The notes under the pieces: generated by a model
What the model saw: only the letters and a program-made list of their open reading frames with translations
The model's database searches: none
What the model was told of the DNA's origin: nothing
NCBI GenBank assembly: GCA_002700285.1
Contig: PACT01000046.1
Coordinates: forward strand, 13,515 to 50,286
Source: Crocinitomicaceae bacterium
Lineage (GTDB): Bacteria > Bacteroidota > Bacteroidia > Flavobacteriales_D > Sanyastnellaceae
Direction of reading: 5' to 3'
DNA: 36,772 nt
Program-made: the position numbers and the translations under genes
Shown here: one piece after another, positions 17,570 through 26,239 of the stretch
How the letters are laid out: each line of letters opens with the position of its first letter
Numbering within the stretch: the first letter of the stretch is position 1

Positions 17570-18982
17570 TTATGATACAACTGGAGCGTTTTTCCAGAGA
17601 TTGCTTATATAAATTATTGACTTTGCTGTACTTGAATTATTTCGTTGAAGTTCTTCTTCTGAAAATTCATGGTACATGCTCATCCCTGCATTTGGTGAAC
17701 CCTTAAAAGCCTTTTGAGATAACATATCTGAAACGTAGTCTTGATTTGAAGTCAGCGCAGATTCAAGATCGATTCTACTTTTATTGAATATGGCCGAATC
17801 AAGAGTTGAATATGCTGTTGAATTGTCAACGATCAGAACACCCTCTGCTCCCTTCAATGGTCCAGCTTTACTTGATATAAGCGGGCAACCCTTAATTAAA
17901 GCTTCAGATTGAATGGTACCCATAATCGATGCACAAATTGGCTGGTGTTCAAGCAATTCATCAGTCTTGGTCTCAGCATCTAATAGTTCACAGTTGTGTA
18001 ATCTGATGATATCTGTGAGTATATTAGTGCCACGGTAAGCATTGTAATTGACTTGCTTATCTTCCCATGCTGCCAAAAACATTGCAGGGTGTTCCTTAAT
18101 ATAAATTGGGATACTATCTTGGACACTTCTACGAATCAATCTTATAAAGTCGATCTGCCTTGGCAAACTCGCACCAAGGACAGGATTAACAGTAGCTTCA
18201 GGCTCATTATGGAGAAAAATAAAAATTGAATTTTTTATATCTTTTACTTCACCTAGATTAATAGCATTAGACTGCCATTTGTGATAATACGATAATGCAT
18301 CACCATTCTGATTTTCTTCACTCTGCAGATATTGATAAATACCGATCTGCGAACCTAGTTTTTGACTACTAACAAACCTATAAGTATCAGCCCATTTATC
18401 CTGTCTCTGTGCTTTAGGCTTGTAATCCTTAACCATTTTAATCGTCTTATCTTCGTTTCTTCGAGTATGAATGGAAAAGTCAGAATCGTATATAAAGTGT
18501 CCTCCCTTGATCATTGGTAGGTCTTGATGCATGCTGACCCCTATTCCCTTTTTTTTAGCAATCAGTAAAAGCACGTAGTCAGCTACAGAATGCGGAATAC
18601 CGCCGAAAGCAACATGATCAACATTGGTATTATCTAATAAGAAGACAGAATTTTGCTCCTGTTGCTCAATCAACAATAGTCGTTCATGGATAGTTAAATC
18701 TGCCATAAAGCCCATACGTTCGGATTGAACAAGGACGTGGAGTCTTTCAGCTGGACTTAACAATACAGTCTCGGAAGAATTATGATCTACTGCTGTAAAG
18801 CAATTCCAGGCTGCAACATCGAATATCGTGCAATGTGGCCAGTACTGAAAAATAGACTCACGCATTGTCTGCTCAAATGCAAAAGCCGGTATTGATATAA
18901 ATTCAACAGTATGTCCTTCTGAAGCAAAACGCCCACAAAAAAAGCTATCTAAGCCACAAAAATGAAGAAGGCCGAATCGCAT
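17570..18982 (-). CDS. Capsule-synthesis-like GT-B protein (470 aa)
   Basis: The 470-residue soluble protein has a GT-B-like pattern. NSIFIFLHNEPEATVNPVLG (about residues 245-265) is followed by SVQDSIPIYIKEHPAMF, similar to the KEHP strand of the capsule-synthesis (KpsS/KpsC) and related phospho-polyol transferase families. Later SIMGTIQSEALIKGCPLISS resembles their G-T-x-x-x-E-A-x-x-x-G-x-P loop that binds the nucleotide sugar. The N-terminal 230 residues (MRFGLLHFCGL and onwards) look like a separate alpha/beta domain that I do not recognise. It is single-gene spaced (120 bases to the next gene) and divergent from the methyltransferase at 19220. Transferase activity is inferred. Confidence 0.55.
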   Translation of the reverse strand: MRFGLLHFCGLDSFFCGRFASEGHTVEFISIPAFAFEQTMRESIFQYWPHCTIFDVAAWNCFTAVDHNSSETVLLSPAERLHVLVQSERMGFMADLTIHERLLLIEQQEQNSVFLLDNTNVDHVAFGGIPHSVADYVLLLIAKKKGIGVSMHQDLPMIKGGHFIYDSDFSIHTRRNEDKTIKMVKDYKPKAQRQDKWADTYRFVSSQKLGSQIGIYQYLQSEENQNGDALSYYHKWQSNAINLGEVKDIKNSIFIFLHNEPEATVNPVLGASLPRQIDFIRLIRRSVQDSIPIYIKEHPAMFLAAWEDKQVNYNAYRGTNILTDIIRLHNCELLDAETKTDELLEHQPICASIMGTIQSEALIKGCPLISSKAGPLKGAEGVLIVDNSTAYSTLDSAIFNKSRIDLESALTSNQDYVSDMLSQKAFKGSPNAGMSMYHEFSEEELQRNNSSTAKSIIYISNLWKNAPVVS

Positions 18983-19219
18983 TAATTTTCTTAGAGATCA
19001 TTTATCTTACCATTTTAACCGAGGCAAACTCCCTAATACGTCTAACATCCTTGAATCTTAGCAGGATTAATTGCATTTTTCAGAATGGTAACTTAAAAAA
19101 TATCAAACCAACTGTATGCAAAGCCAAGAATTTCATCTAAGGGGACTTTTCTGAAAATGCTATGAGTAGTAGAATTGGAAGAGTTACTTTCTGCCATCTC
19201 AAGAGCAGTCAGAAATCTT

Positions 19220-20017
19220 ATGCTAAATGAGGAGTACTTCCACCTAGCTAGGCTTAATAACCAACAAAAGCTCAATGCTCATGGGATTAATGCAAAAAGC
19301 TACAACAACTTTACCTATGAGCATGTCAAGAACTGCCTTAAACTAGTAAAGGCTCATTCACCGCAAACAGTCCCCAAAATTCTGGATTGTGGATGTGGCT
19401 GGGGTGGATTAGGAAGAGTAATACGTAAAACTCATCCAGATATTGTTATTAATGGTATTGAACCAGATGAGGCCATGTCATCAGTAGCAGCACTATTTCA
19501 TGACAAAGTCCTTACTGCCTCGATAGAACAATACCAATCCTTCAAACCTATCAATGAACTATTAAGTACTTCTGATATTATTATCTTGTCTGATGTTTTT
19601 GAACATCTCTATGACCCTTGGAAAGTATACAGTGATATATGCAAAACCATGAAGCCAGGTGCTTCACTTATTCTCTCAATACCAACAATCACAAATGTAT
19701 ACTCATTAGCGTACTTATTTAGAGAAGGATTTACATACCGCGCTAGCGGAATATACGACTTTACACATCAACGCTTCTTTGCACCTTCTGATATTTTAGA
19801 TCTTATCAGCAAGCTAACTCTTAGAGATCATACAATTGCAGTGACAAATAATTATTGTCCCGAAAGTGCGAATATGTTTCTTGAATCACCTTCGGAGCCA
19901 GGTACAATTTCATGCTCGCTCGACAAAGATGTCACACTTCGTATCAGAAAAAATTCTATAAAACATCAGCAACTTATCACTCGTGGACTAATAGTTTCAG
20001 TGAATATGCAAACATGA
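19220..20017 (+). CDS. Class I SAM-dependent methyltransferase (265 aa)
   Basis: KILDCGCGWGGLGRVIRKTH is motif I (glycine-rich SAM loop), INGIEPDE supplies the motif II acidic residue, and DIIILSDVFEHLYDP is the characteristic D-x-x-EHL-x-DP of Methyltransf_23-type proteins. An in-frame TTG at 19175 would add 15 residues; the ATG at 19220 is chosen because a stop lies 9 bases before the TTG, leaving little room for a ribosome-binding site. Small-molecule or sugar O- or N-methylation is likely. It stands alone, divergent from the 470-aa gene. Confidence 0.75.
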   Translation: MLNEEYFHLARLNNQQKLNAHGINAKSYNNFTYEHVKNCLKLVKAHSPQTVPKILDCGCGWGGLGRVIRKTHPDIVINGIEPDEAMSSVAALFHDKVLTASIEQYQSFKPINELLSTSDIIILSDVFEHLYDPWKVYSDICKTMKPGASLILSIPTITNVYSLAYLFREGFTYRASGIYDFTHQRFFAPSDILDLISKLTLRDHTIAVTNNYCPESANMFLESPSEPGTISCSLDKDVTLRIRKNSIKHQQLITRGLIVSVNMQT

Positions 20018-20189
20018 AGATAACTATTAATTGCAACATTTTATCTCAACGATAAATGGCAAAATGTCATAATGACTCAGCAAAGACAAGCTGTCGTTTA
20101 AGAGTATAGTCATCATCTGCGCATTATACAAATAATCTAATTAGAAGGATGGCAAAAAAATAGCAAACAATATCTCCATGCACAAAGAA

Positions 20190-21239
20190 TCAGATTAAGG
20201 ATTCCAATGCGAGAGGCTCGCCTTTGCTAAAAGGCTTTTTAGCTATTTTACCAATCAAAAGATTATACATACTTGGTGGTGATCCATACCCAGGGCGAAC
20301 AATACGGAGATTATGAGCAGTAAAAGCCTCGCCAGCTTTTATATTTTCAGCTACATATATAGATCGTCTAAATACAAGACTTCTCATCTCAGCCTCTGTT
20401 GGACCGTATTTGACTTCTCCAAGTGACATCCATGCTTGAGAACTTTCCGTAACAAGACTTTTGAGCTCATGCGGCTCCAGTGAAAAAGCACTGTCTACAC
20501 CACCATCTGCTCTTGATAATGTGAAATGCTTTTCAATAACACTAGCTCCTAAAGCTACTGCAGCTATAGCAGCACCTACACCCATCGTGTGATCAGACAA
20601 ACCCACCTCACAATTGAATAACTTCCGTAGATGAGGAATCGTCCTGATATTGGTATTTGCCGGTGTAGCTGGATAAGTACTGGTGCATTTAAGCAAAATC
20701 AAATCAGAGCAGCCAGCATCTCTAGCAGTTGTAACTGCCTGCTCGAGTTCGCCAAGACTTGCCATACCTGTGGAGATGATGAGTGGCTTTCTAGTTGCAG
20801 CGGCCTTCTCAATTAAAGGCAAATGATTATTCTCAAAGCTTGCAATTTTATAAGCTGGAACGTCTAGATCCTCCAAAAAATCAACAGCTGATTCATCAAA
20901 GGGAGAACTAAAACAAAGCATGTCATGATCCCTAGCCCGCTGCATAATCGGCTCATGCCATTCCCACGGGGTGTAAGCCTGCTTATAGAGATCGTGCAAA
21001 TTCTTTCCTGACCACAATGACTCAGCATCATTGACCTGAAAACTTCCTCCACGAACGTTTAAAGTAATCGTATCTGCTGTGTAGGTCTGTAATTTAAGAG
21101 CATGAGCACCTGAAGCAGCAGCTGCATCAACAATCGCAAGAGCACGATCAAGACTCTGGTTATGGTTGCCGCTCATCTCGGCGATCACCAGTGGAGGATG
21201 GTCAAGACCGATTAAACGATCCGCTAAAGAGATAGTCAT
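20190..21239 (-). CDS. pseI: Pseudaminic/nonulosonic acid synthase PseI (NeuB family)
   Basis: This enzyme condenses the 6-deoxy-2,4-diacetamido sugar with PEP to make a nine-carbon acid. The (beta/alpha)8 barrel carries PLVIAEMSGNHNQSLDRALA (N-terminal, NeuB hallmark), ALKLQTYTADTITL, PLIISTGMASLGELEQAV, GLSDHTMGVGAAIAAVALGA and EKHFTLSRADGGVDSAFSLE. Metal and PEP residues appear to be in place. The last 60 residues (FRRSIYVAENIKAGE and onwards) are the SAF antifreeze-like domain that closes the active site in this family. The length of 349 residues is normal. PseI is preferred over NeuB because pseB, pseC and pseG-type genes are in the same region; a legionaminic-acid synthase cannot be excluded. 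Confidence 0.92.
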   Translation of the reverse strand: MTISLADRLIGLDHPPLVIAEMSGNHNQSLDRALAIVDAAAASGAHALKLQTYTADTITLNVRGGSFQVNDAESLWSGKNLHDLYKQAYTPWEWHEPIMQRARDHDMLCFSSPFDESAVDFLEDLDVPAYKIASFENNHLPLIEKAAATRKPLIISTGMASLGELEQAVTTARDAGCSDLILLKCTSTYPATPANTNIRTIPHLRKLFNCEVGLSDHTMGVGAAIAAVALGASVIEKHFTLSRADGGVDSAFSLEPHELKSLVTESSQAWMSLGEVKYGPTEAEMRSLVFRRSIYVAENIKAGEAFTAHNLRIVRPGYGSPPSMYNLLIGKIAKKPFSKGEPLALESLI

Positions 21240-21603
21240 TGGCTAATGAAAAGTGTAAAAAGGAAAAGTGGAACTGCCCTTCGATTACCGGGAATTGAAT
21301 GAATTAATCATGACAGTCTCTATAATGGTTGTCATCCCTCAGACCACACAAAGAAATCATTATGACAACTTCATAGAAGGGTCACTACCAAGTCAAACAC
21401 AAGATAAATCGAAATCCACCTAAAATGCACGAAGAGAATCAATTCCTAATTAAAAATTTAAGCAATAATAAATTACACAAAAAGTTCTTACATTTAATCA
21501 CTTAAGTACTTATTAGCTGTAAAAACACCTTAATTTAGAGATCGCTAAATTCGCCAGCGAAACAAGATTTCGTAAATATTAGTTATAAGCTTGCCGATAT
21601 TGT
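21240..21603. other. Intergenic spacer between pseI and the pseG fusion
   Basis: About 360 AT-rich bases without an ORF. It holds a cluster of short palindromic arms around 21310-21369 and would have to contain the pseI promoter. No clear -35/-10 pair for the minus strand and no terminator for the upstream fusion gene is visible. Confidence 0.6.
21328..21369. repeat. 8-bp inverted repeat upstream of pseI, with a third partial arm
   Basis: GTTGTCAT at 21328-21335 and ATGACAAC at 21362-21369 are perfect inverted repeats 26 bases apart. A third arm, ATGACA, lies at 21310-21315, forming a second inverted pair with TGTCAT at 21330-21335. The cluster is 70-130 bases before the pseI start, a plausible operator position. 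It may also be chance in AT-rich DNA. Confidence 0.3.
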
Positions 21604-23814
21604 TCACTGTGCAGACACCTTGATTACAAAACGCTTGCCGTACCGATAGAAGAAAGCTGGATAAGACTGATTGTCCACAATCCGTAGAAGATTAAACTGC
21701 TCGGCCAGAGAAAGCTCGGGATCCAACTGCGAATCCACGCTACGGCGACGACCGTAATGACTCCTTTCTCCATGCTGGGATCGGGCTAAGGCCGTCACCT
21801 CCTTATATCTGTCAAACCATTCCAGGCAGAGTTGCAGAGTGGCCCTTTCCTGCAAGGCACGCCACTCATCAACAAGCTCATGCCCTGACAGAACTATTTG
21901 TTGTTGCAGATAAATCTTGCCGGCATCAAGCTCAGCGGTGGCCTCAAAGAGAGTAATGGGGATACTGCTCACACCATCAAGAATCTGCCAAGTCATCGGA
22001 CTCCAACCCTGACCTTGCGGCAAAGCACTTGCGTGCACGACAAGATTATGCCGATGAAGGGCCAGTTGTTCGGCACTAAGCAGTCGACCGCAACTTAATA
22101 GCAGACATACGTCGCCTGGTCGCAACTGAGAAGGGTCATGAATCCAACGCACAAAATGACCTCGCTGCCAAAGAGCCAAAATCATCTCAGGTAGATAGGT
22201 ATTCAGCCAACTGCCGCAGTCACTGAGAATAGTGATGTAACTCGGAACTAAAAACAGAGATTCACAATCCGTCGCCATCGAAGCAGTAAATTGTTCACTG
22301 AAGAGAACACGAGCAAAACAAGCGAAGCTCTTGTTGATCTCTTCCGATCCGCCCGATACCGGACCCCAACACTGTTCCATCTCTTTAAGACCAAGACGGA
22401 TCATCTGATTAATTAAGCCATGATCACCTGCACACTTATCAAGAAGTAGAGCAGTCCGAGCTATTTGCCTGTCTGTTTCCAACCCGAATGGCTGCCGGTC
22501 AAAACAAATTAAGCCTATTGGGCAACCATGATTAGTAGTTACAGTCAAGAAAAGCTTGTTACTATCTGTAAGAGCATCACTAAACCAGTCATTACTCCCT
22601 GACACACCAATCAGCTCAGACAATAAGCTATCAATTCCTAACTGTTGATCACTAGCCCAGTGCAGCAAAAGTGCTTTATCACTTGGCTCGGCCGGTCGCA
22701 AACTGATGCTGGGTTGAGGGCCCAGCATTTTTAAGGCCAAACGTGAAGCACCAAAACCGTCAGTGAGATCAAAATGATTGGCATGCGATATAAACTCATC
22801 TACCCGAGACAACAGTGCTGAGCGAATCTGAGCAACAGTGACAGTTGCAGATTCGCCCAGCAAATGGAGATGACCTTCATTAGCAAGAGCATTGACAAAT
22901 GGCACTTGATTGGCAGCAATAGCTACTACAAGACTCGGCAATCTCAAGCAAATTCGTTCCCAAGTAGTGGAGCCCCCAGCGCCAATAGCCAGATCAGCCC
23001 GTGAAATCAATGCCGCCAAGCTCGGCAGCGGAGCATGCAAATTAGTAAATTTTCTCTGGGCTACCAAGTTCTCCACCATCTGCCGATGAGGTGACTGGCG
23101 CCCAAGAACTACATCCACCGCAAGATGGTCGAAAGCTGGATCCATCAGTGCCTCTAGAGCACGACAAGTCAAATTGTCTTGATCTACCCCTCCAAAAAAC
23201 ACAAGCACGCGTTGTAATTCCGTGCGCTCTGGCACCAACGAGCGAAGTTGAGCATATTCTGACCCCATAAGGGCGTAATGAGGTCCGAGTAGCTGCTGGC
23301 AATGGCTCGGCAATAGCCCTCGATAGCGTTGATCAGTGGCGGCACTGAAAAAATTCTGATCCAACAGCAAATCGGCTTGATGGGATCTGTCAGCCAAGTC
23401 ATCAATCACCAACAACCTGGAGGGGGCTTGACCTTCGAGAGCCTTCAATACCTGAGATTCCCAGATGGCATCAAGGCCGTAATGATCGACCACCAACCAG
23501 TCAATACTGTTTAAACCAGCTCTTGCTAGGGCGGCTAGGCAGTCTTCGGCATCTTGCTTCTGGCTGCAACCGAGCCAAGCAGCGTATATCTCGCGGCCAA
23601 CTAAACGATCGCAAACAGCAAGAGGCTGATCAGGTAATGGCAATACCCGAAACTCCTTCTCGAGTAGAGCAATCAAATCCCCATGCTGACTACGACACAA
23701 AAACACAACTTCAGCACCATAACTCTGCAACTCTCGGGCCAATATGCGACAACGAATCACATGGCCGCTGCCGATCGACAGAGAAGCATCGCATCGAAAA
23801 ACAATACGGGGCAT
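21604..23814 (-). CDS. Three-domain fusion: PseG hydrolase, GNAT acetyltransferase, formyltransferase (736 aa)
   Basis: Residues 1-345 are PseG, the UDP-2,4-diacetamido-trideoxy-altropyranose hydrolase. It begins with FRCDASLSIGSGHVIRCRIL (catalytic His in GSGHVxR), then LLVIDDLADRSHQADLLLDQ and AIGAGGSTTWERICLRLPSL. Residues about 370-520 are a GNAT-like acetyltransferase (SLRPAEPSDKALLLHWASDQ and GCPIGLICFDRQP), the position-4 acetylation step done elsewhere by PseH. Residues about 525-736 are a formyltransferase-type domain, with NLVVHASALPQGQGWSPMTW and ITLFEATAELDAGKIYLQQQ. All three lie in one uninterrupted frame. GGGAG precedes the ATG. The C-terminal domain's acceptor is unknown. Spacers of more than 300 bases on both sides suggest its own transcript. 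Confidence 0.88.
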   Translation of the reverse strand: MPRIVFRCDASLSIGSGHVIRCRILARELQSYGAEVVFLCRSQHGDLIALLEKEFRVLPLPDQPLAVCDRLVGREIYAAWLGCSQKQDAEDCLAALARAGLNSIDWLVVDHYGLDAIWESQVLKALEGQAPSRLLVIDDLADRSHQADLLLDQNFFSAATDQRYRGLLPSHCQQLLGPHYALMGSEYAQLRSLVPERTELQRVLVFFGGVDQDNLTCRALEALMDPAFDHLAVDVVLGRQSPHRQMVENLVAQRKFTNLHAPLPSLAALISRADLAIGAGGSTTWERICLRLPSLVVAIAANQVPFVNALANEGHLHLLGESATVTVAQIRSALLSRVDEFISHANHFDLTDGFGASRLALKMLGPQPSISLRPAEPSDKALLLHWASDQQLGIDSLLSELIGVSGSNDWFSDALTDSNKLFLTVTTNHGCPIGLICFDRQPFGLETDRQIARTALLLDKCAGDHGLINQMIRLGLKEMEQCWGPVSGGSEEINKSFACFARVLFSEQFTASMATDCESLFLVPSYITILSDCGSWLNTYLPEMILALWQRGHFVRWIHDPSQLRPGDVCLLLSCGRLLSAEQLALHRHNLVVHASALPQGQGWSPMTWQILDGVSSIPITLFEATAELDAGKIYLQQQIVLSGHELVDEWRALQERATLQLCLEWFDRYKEVTALARSQHGERSHYGRRRSVDSQLDPELSLAEQFNLLRIVDNQSYPAFFYRYGKRFVIKVSAQ

Positions 23815-24138
23815 ATCAGCTCCCTCACTGAGAGAAACACTTCTGTCGCATCATTACCCATCTGAGATCTACACCAACGATCCCAAAACTAAATACATTC
23901 TTTAAACAAGAATAAACCCACGAGCAGATTTGGCTGGCGCAAGAGAAAAAGCCTGGCCATTTGAGCTGCCACTGAAACGATATATCAATAAACGCATTAC
24001 AATACCAAGTTTGAGCCGGATCCGATAACGGAGCCCCCTCGCCATGAGCCATCACAAAGGGGATGAATATGTCTGCTCAATGCTAAGTCATAGAGCGATG
24101 CTGAAACCACATCTCAAACATTGATGCACGAAATGAAT
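23815..24138. other. Intergenic spacer upstream of the PseG fusion
   Basis: About 320 bases without a supported gene. A 76-codon minus-strand frame (24055-23825) has no motif, and I treat it as chance. The sequence just before the fusion gene holds the GGGAG ribosome-binding site and a short near-palindrome, CTCAGTGAG. I see no strong terminator after the SpsF fusion. Confidence 0.5.
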
Positions 24139-26229
24139 TTAATTTAGACGCTTGAAACCACCGTGACAAACAGGACCTTCTAATAAATCCTCAATGGAGC
24201 GGCCATTTTCACACTCAGCGATCAGAGAGAATACACTGTCAAGGTTCTCTAAATAAGACTCGATGACCTCAGGGGTGTGAGCCAGAGATGTATAACAACT
24301 AGTCGCAGCTAAAAACCCCATTTTAAGCATTTCTTGAGTGATGAGGGTTTTATACTTCAAATGCCTGGGATTTTCGAAGACAAAACTAGTCAAAGCAGGT
24401 AGACCATTATGACTGATTCTCAACGCATAACGGTCAGCAAGTGCCTGCCATTGGGAGCGCAACTCTAAGCCAGTGGCAGTTATGGTCTCCCAGCTACGTT
24501 CGCGCTCCATCACCTCCAAAGTTTTCAAAGCAGCGGTGGGTCCAATTCGCTCAGTCCAAAAAGTACTGCTAATAAAAGTATTTTGAGCTGCGTCCATCAC
24601 AGCGCGTCGGCCGACAATGGCGGTAATTGCATAACCGTTGCCCATGGCTTTACCAAACATTGCCATATCTGGCTCAACACCAAATTTGATGTGCAAGCCT
24701 CCAAAGGTTTCACGGAAACCCGAAGTGCATTCATCGAAGATCAATACGATGCCGCGCCGTGTGCAGAGCTCTCTTACCCCTTCAAGAAAACCAGGCGCCG
24801 GTGGAGTTGAACGCTGCACCTCCATCTTCACAGCAGCGAGCTCATGATTGCTTGCAATCACCTCAAGCTGATCCAATCGATTGAAACTGAACGGCAGCAC
24901 CGTTCCTGCCAAGCCTGCAGGAACACCATTGGGCTCCAAACCAGGAAGTAGATGCTCCTCTAAACCCGAGTCGTTCTGGAGGTTGGTGGCGAGATACCAA
25001 TCATGCCAACCGTGATATCCACAGATTGCAACTGTGTCTCGACCAGTGGCTGCGCGGGCAATGCGAATTGCGATGGCGTTGGCTTCTCCACCACTACGGG
25101 CAAAGCGAACCATTTCAGCCCAGGGATGCATGGCCACCAACCGCTCAGCCAGCCAAACCTCCTCCGGACAATTGAGCGTGCTCATGTTTCCGGCGGCAAG
25201 GGTCGCTGCAACTGCCGCATCTACCTCTGGATGGCCATAGCCGAGCAGGTTGGTTCCAATGCCCATGATGCTCATATCAATGAGTTCTATACCGTCGAGA
25301 TCCCATACGCGACAGCCCTTTGCACGTGAGAAATAGGCCGGCCACTGCTCAGGCAAAAACATCTCCGATCGTTTGGAGAGCAGCATGTTGCCGCCAGGAA
25401 TCACCTGCTTTGCACGGCGCCACAACTCCTGGCCCTGTCCCTTACTCATTGAAGACGACTGAGCATTTGCAGCATCTTCAGCGAGGGAGTTGAGGAAGCC
25501 CTCATTGCGCACCGTTGACAGATTGCGAGCAGCAAGATCGGGATACTGCTCGAGGTAAGCCACCACCTCATCAACTCCAAACGAAGGATCCTGCGGTTCC
25601 AGAGCTTCGACAACCGTGCGCACCACCTCAAGATCCACCTGATCATCAACCGTGACGCGGAAATAAGGACGGACAGGCTGATGGCAGAAATGCCCCCAGC
25701 GCAGTCCAGCACGATCACTGCGGAACCAAGGTGTGACATGTTCTCTCTCCGACGGCAGTAGCGCTTCTCGAGCGGCACGCTCTAACAGTTCAGCTCGGAA
25801 CACTTCAGCATCAAAGCCATCCGGAACACTCAGCTGCTGCTCATCCGCGCAGTTGGACAGATAGTCCCACTCACCATCTGCAAAGGCCTCCACCAACTCA
25901 TCAATCAAGGCTGGATCGCTGAGCGGACAATCACCGGTGAGACGGACTACGGTAGTGGCTTGTGCTGCAGCGGCACAAGCCCGGAAACGCTCAAGAACAT
26001 CTTCCAGATCGCCGCGGAACACCGTGAAGCCAGCAATTTTGACTAGATCAGCAAGGGTGTCGTCGGAACTTTGATCTGATGTGGCGAGCACCACAGTATC
26101 AATTCGGCTGCAATTTTGGAGACGGTCAAGCTGGTAGAGCACCATCGGCTTGGTGCCAATTGGCAGAAGCACCTTCCCTGGCAAGCGAGAAGATGAAGTG
26201 CGTGCTTGAACAATGGCTAGAACTGACAT
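24139..26229 (-). CDS. Fusion: SpsF-type cytidylyltransferase plus class III aminotransferase
   Basis: The start is the ATG at 26229, which follows AAGGGG; an in-frame ATG at 26283 would overlap the previous gene by 44 bases. Residues 1-245 are an SpsF/NeuA-like nucleotidyltransferase: VLAIVQARTSSSRLPGKVLL binds CTP, VVRLTGDCPLSDP carries the metal Asp, and EREHVTPW is typical of SpsF. From about residue 262 it is a glutamate-1-semialdehyde-aminomutase-like class III PLP enzyme: VIPGGNMLLSKRSEMF, WDLDGIELIDMSIMGIGTNL, ICGYHGWHDWY, LIFDECTSGFRE and the PLP Lys in MAMFGKAMGNGYA. The first half would make a CMP-sugar; the second half's sugar substrate is not known. The downstream spacer is 324 bases. 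Confidence 0.88.
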   Translation of the reverse strand: MSVLAIVQARTSSSRLPGKVLLPIGTKPMVLYQLDRLQNCSRIDTVVLATSDQSSDDTLADLVKIAGFTVFRGDLEDVLERFRACAAAAQATTVVRLTGDCPLSDPALIDELVEAFADGEWDYLSNCADEQQLSVPDGFDAEVFRAELLERAAREALLPSEREHVTPWFRSDRAGLRWGHFCHQPVRPYFRVTVDDQVDLEVVRTVVEALEPQDPSFGVDEVVAYLEQYPDLAARNLSTVRNEGFLNSLAEDAANAQSSSMSKGQGQELWRRAKQVIPGGNMLLSKRSEMFLPEQWPAYFSRAKGCRVWDLDGIELIDMSIMGIGTNLLGYGHPEVDAAVAATLAAGNMSTLNCPEEVWLAERLVAMHPWAEMVRFARSGGEANAIAIRIARAATGRDTVAICGYHGWHDWYLATNLQNDSGLEEHLLPGLEPNGVPAGLAGTVLPFSFNRLDQLEVIASNHELAAVKMEVQRSTPPAPGFLEGVRELCTRRGIVLIFDECTSGFRETFGGLHIKFGVEPDMAMFGKAMGNGYAITAIVGRRAVMDAAQNTFISSTFWTERIGPTAALKTLEVMERERSWETITATGLELRSQWQALADRYALRISHNGLPALTSFVFENPRHLKYKTLITQEMLKMGFLAATSCYTSLAHTPEVIESYLENLDSVFSLIAECENGRSIEDLLEGPVCHGGFKRLN

Positions 26230-26239
26230 AGCCCCTTTT

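Noticed and set aside
23825-24055. 76-codon minus-strand frame before the PseG fusion
   Set aside because: Low plausibility amino-acid content (Cys- and Trp-rich) and no motif.
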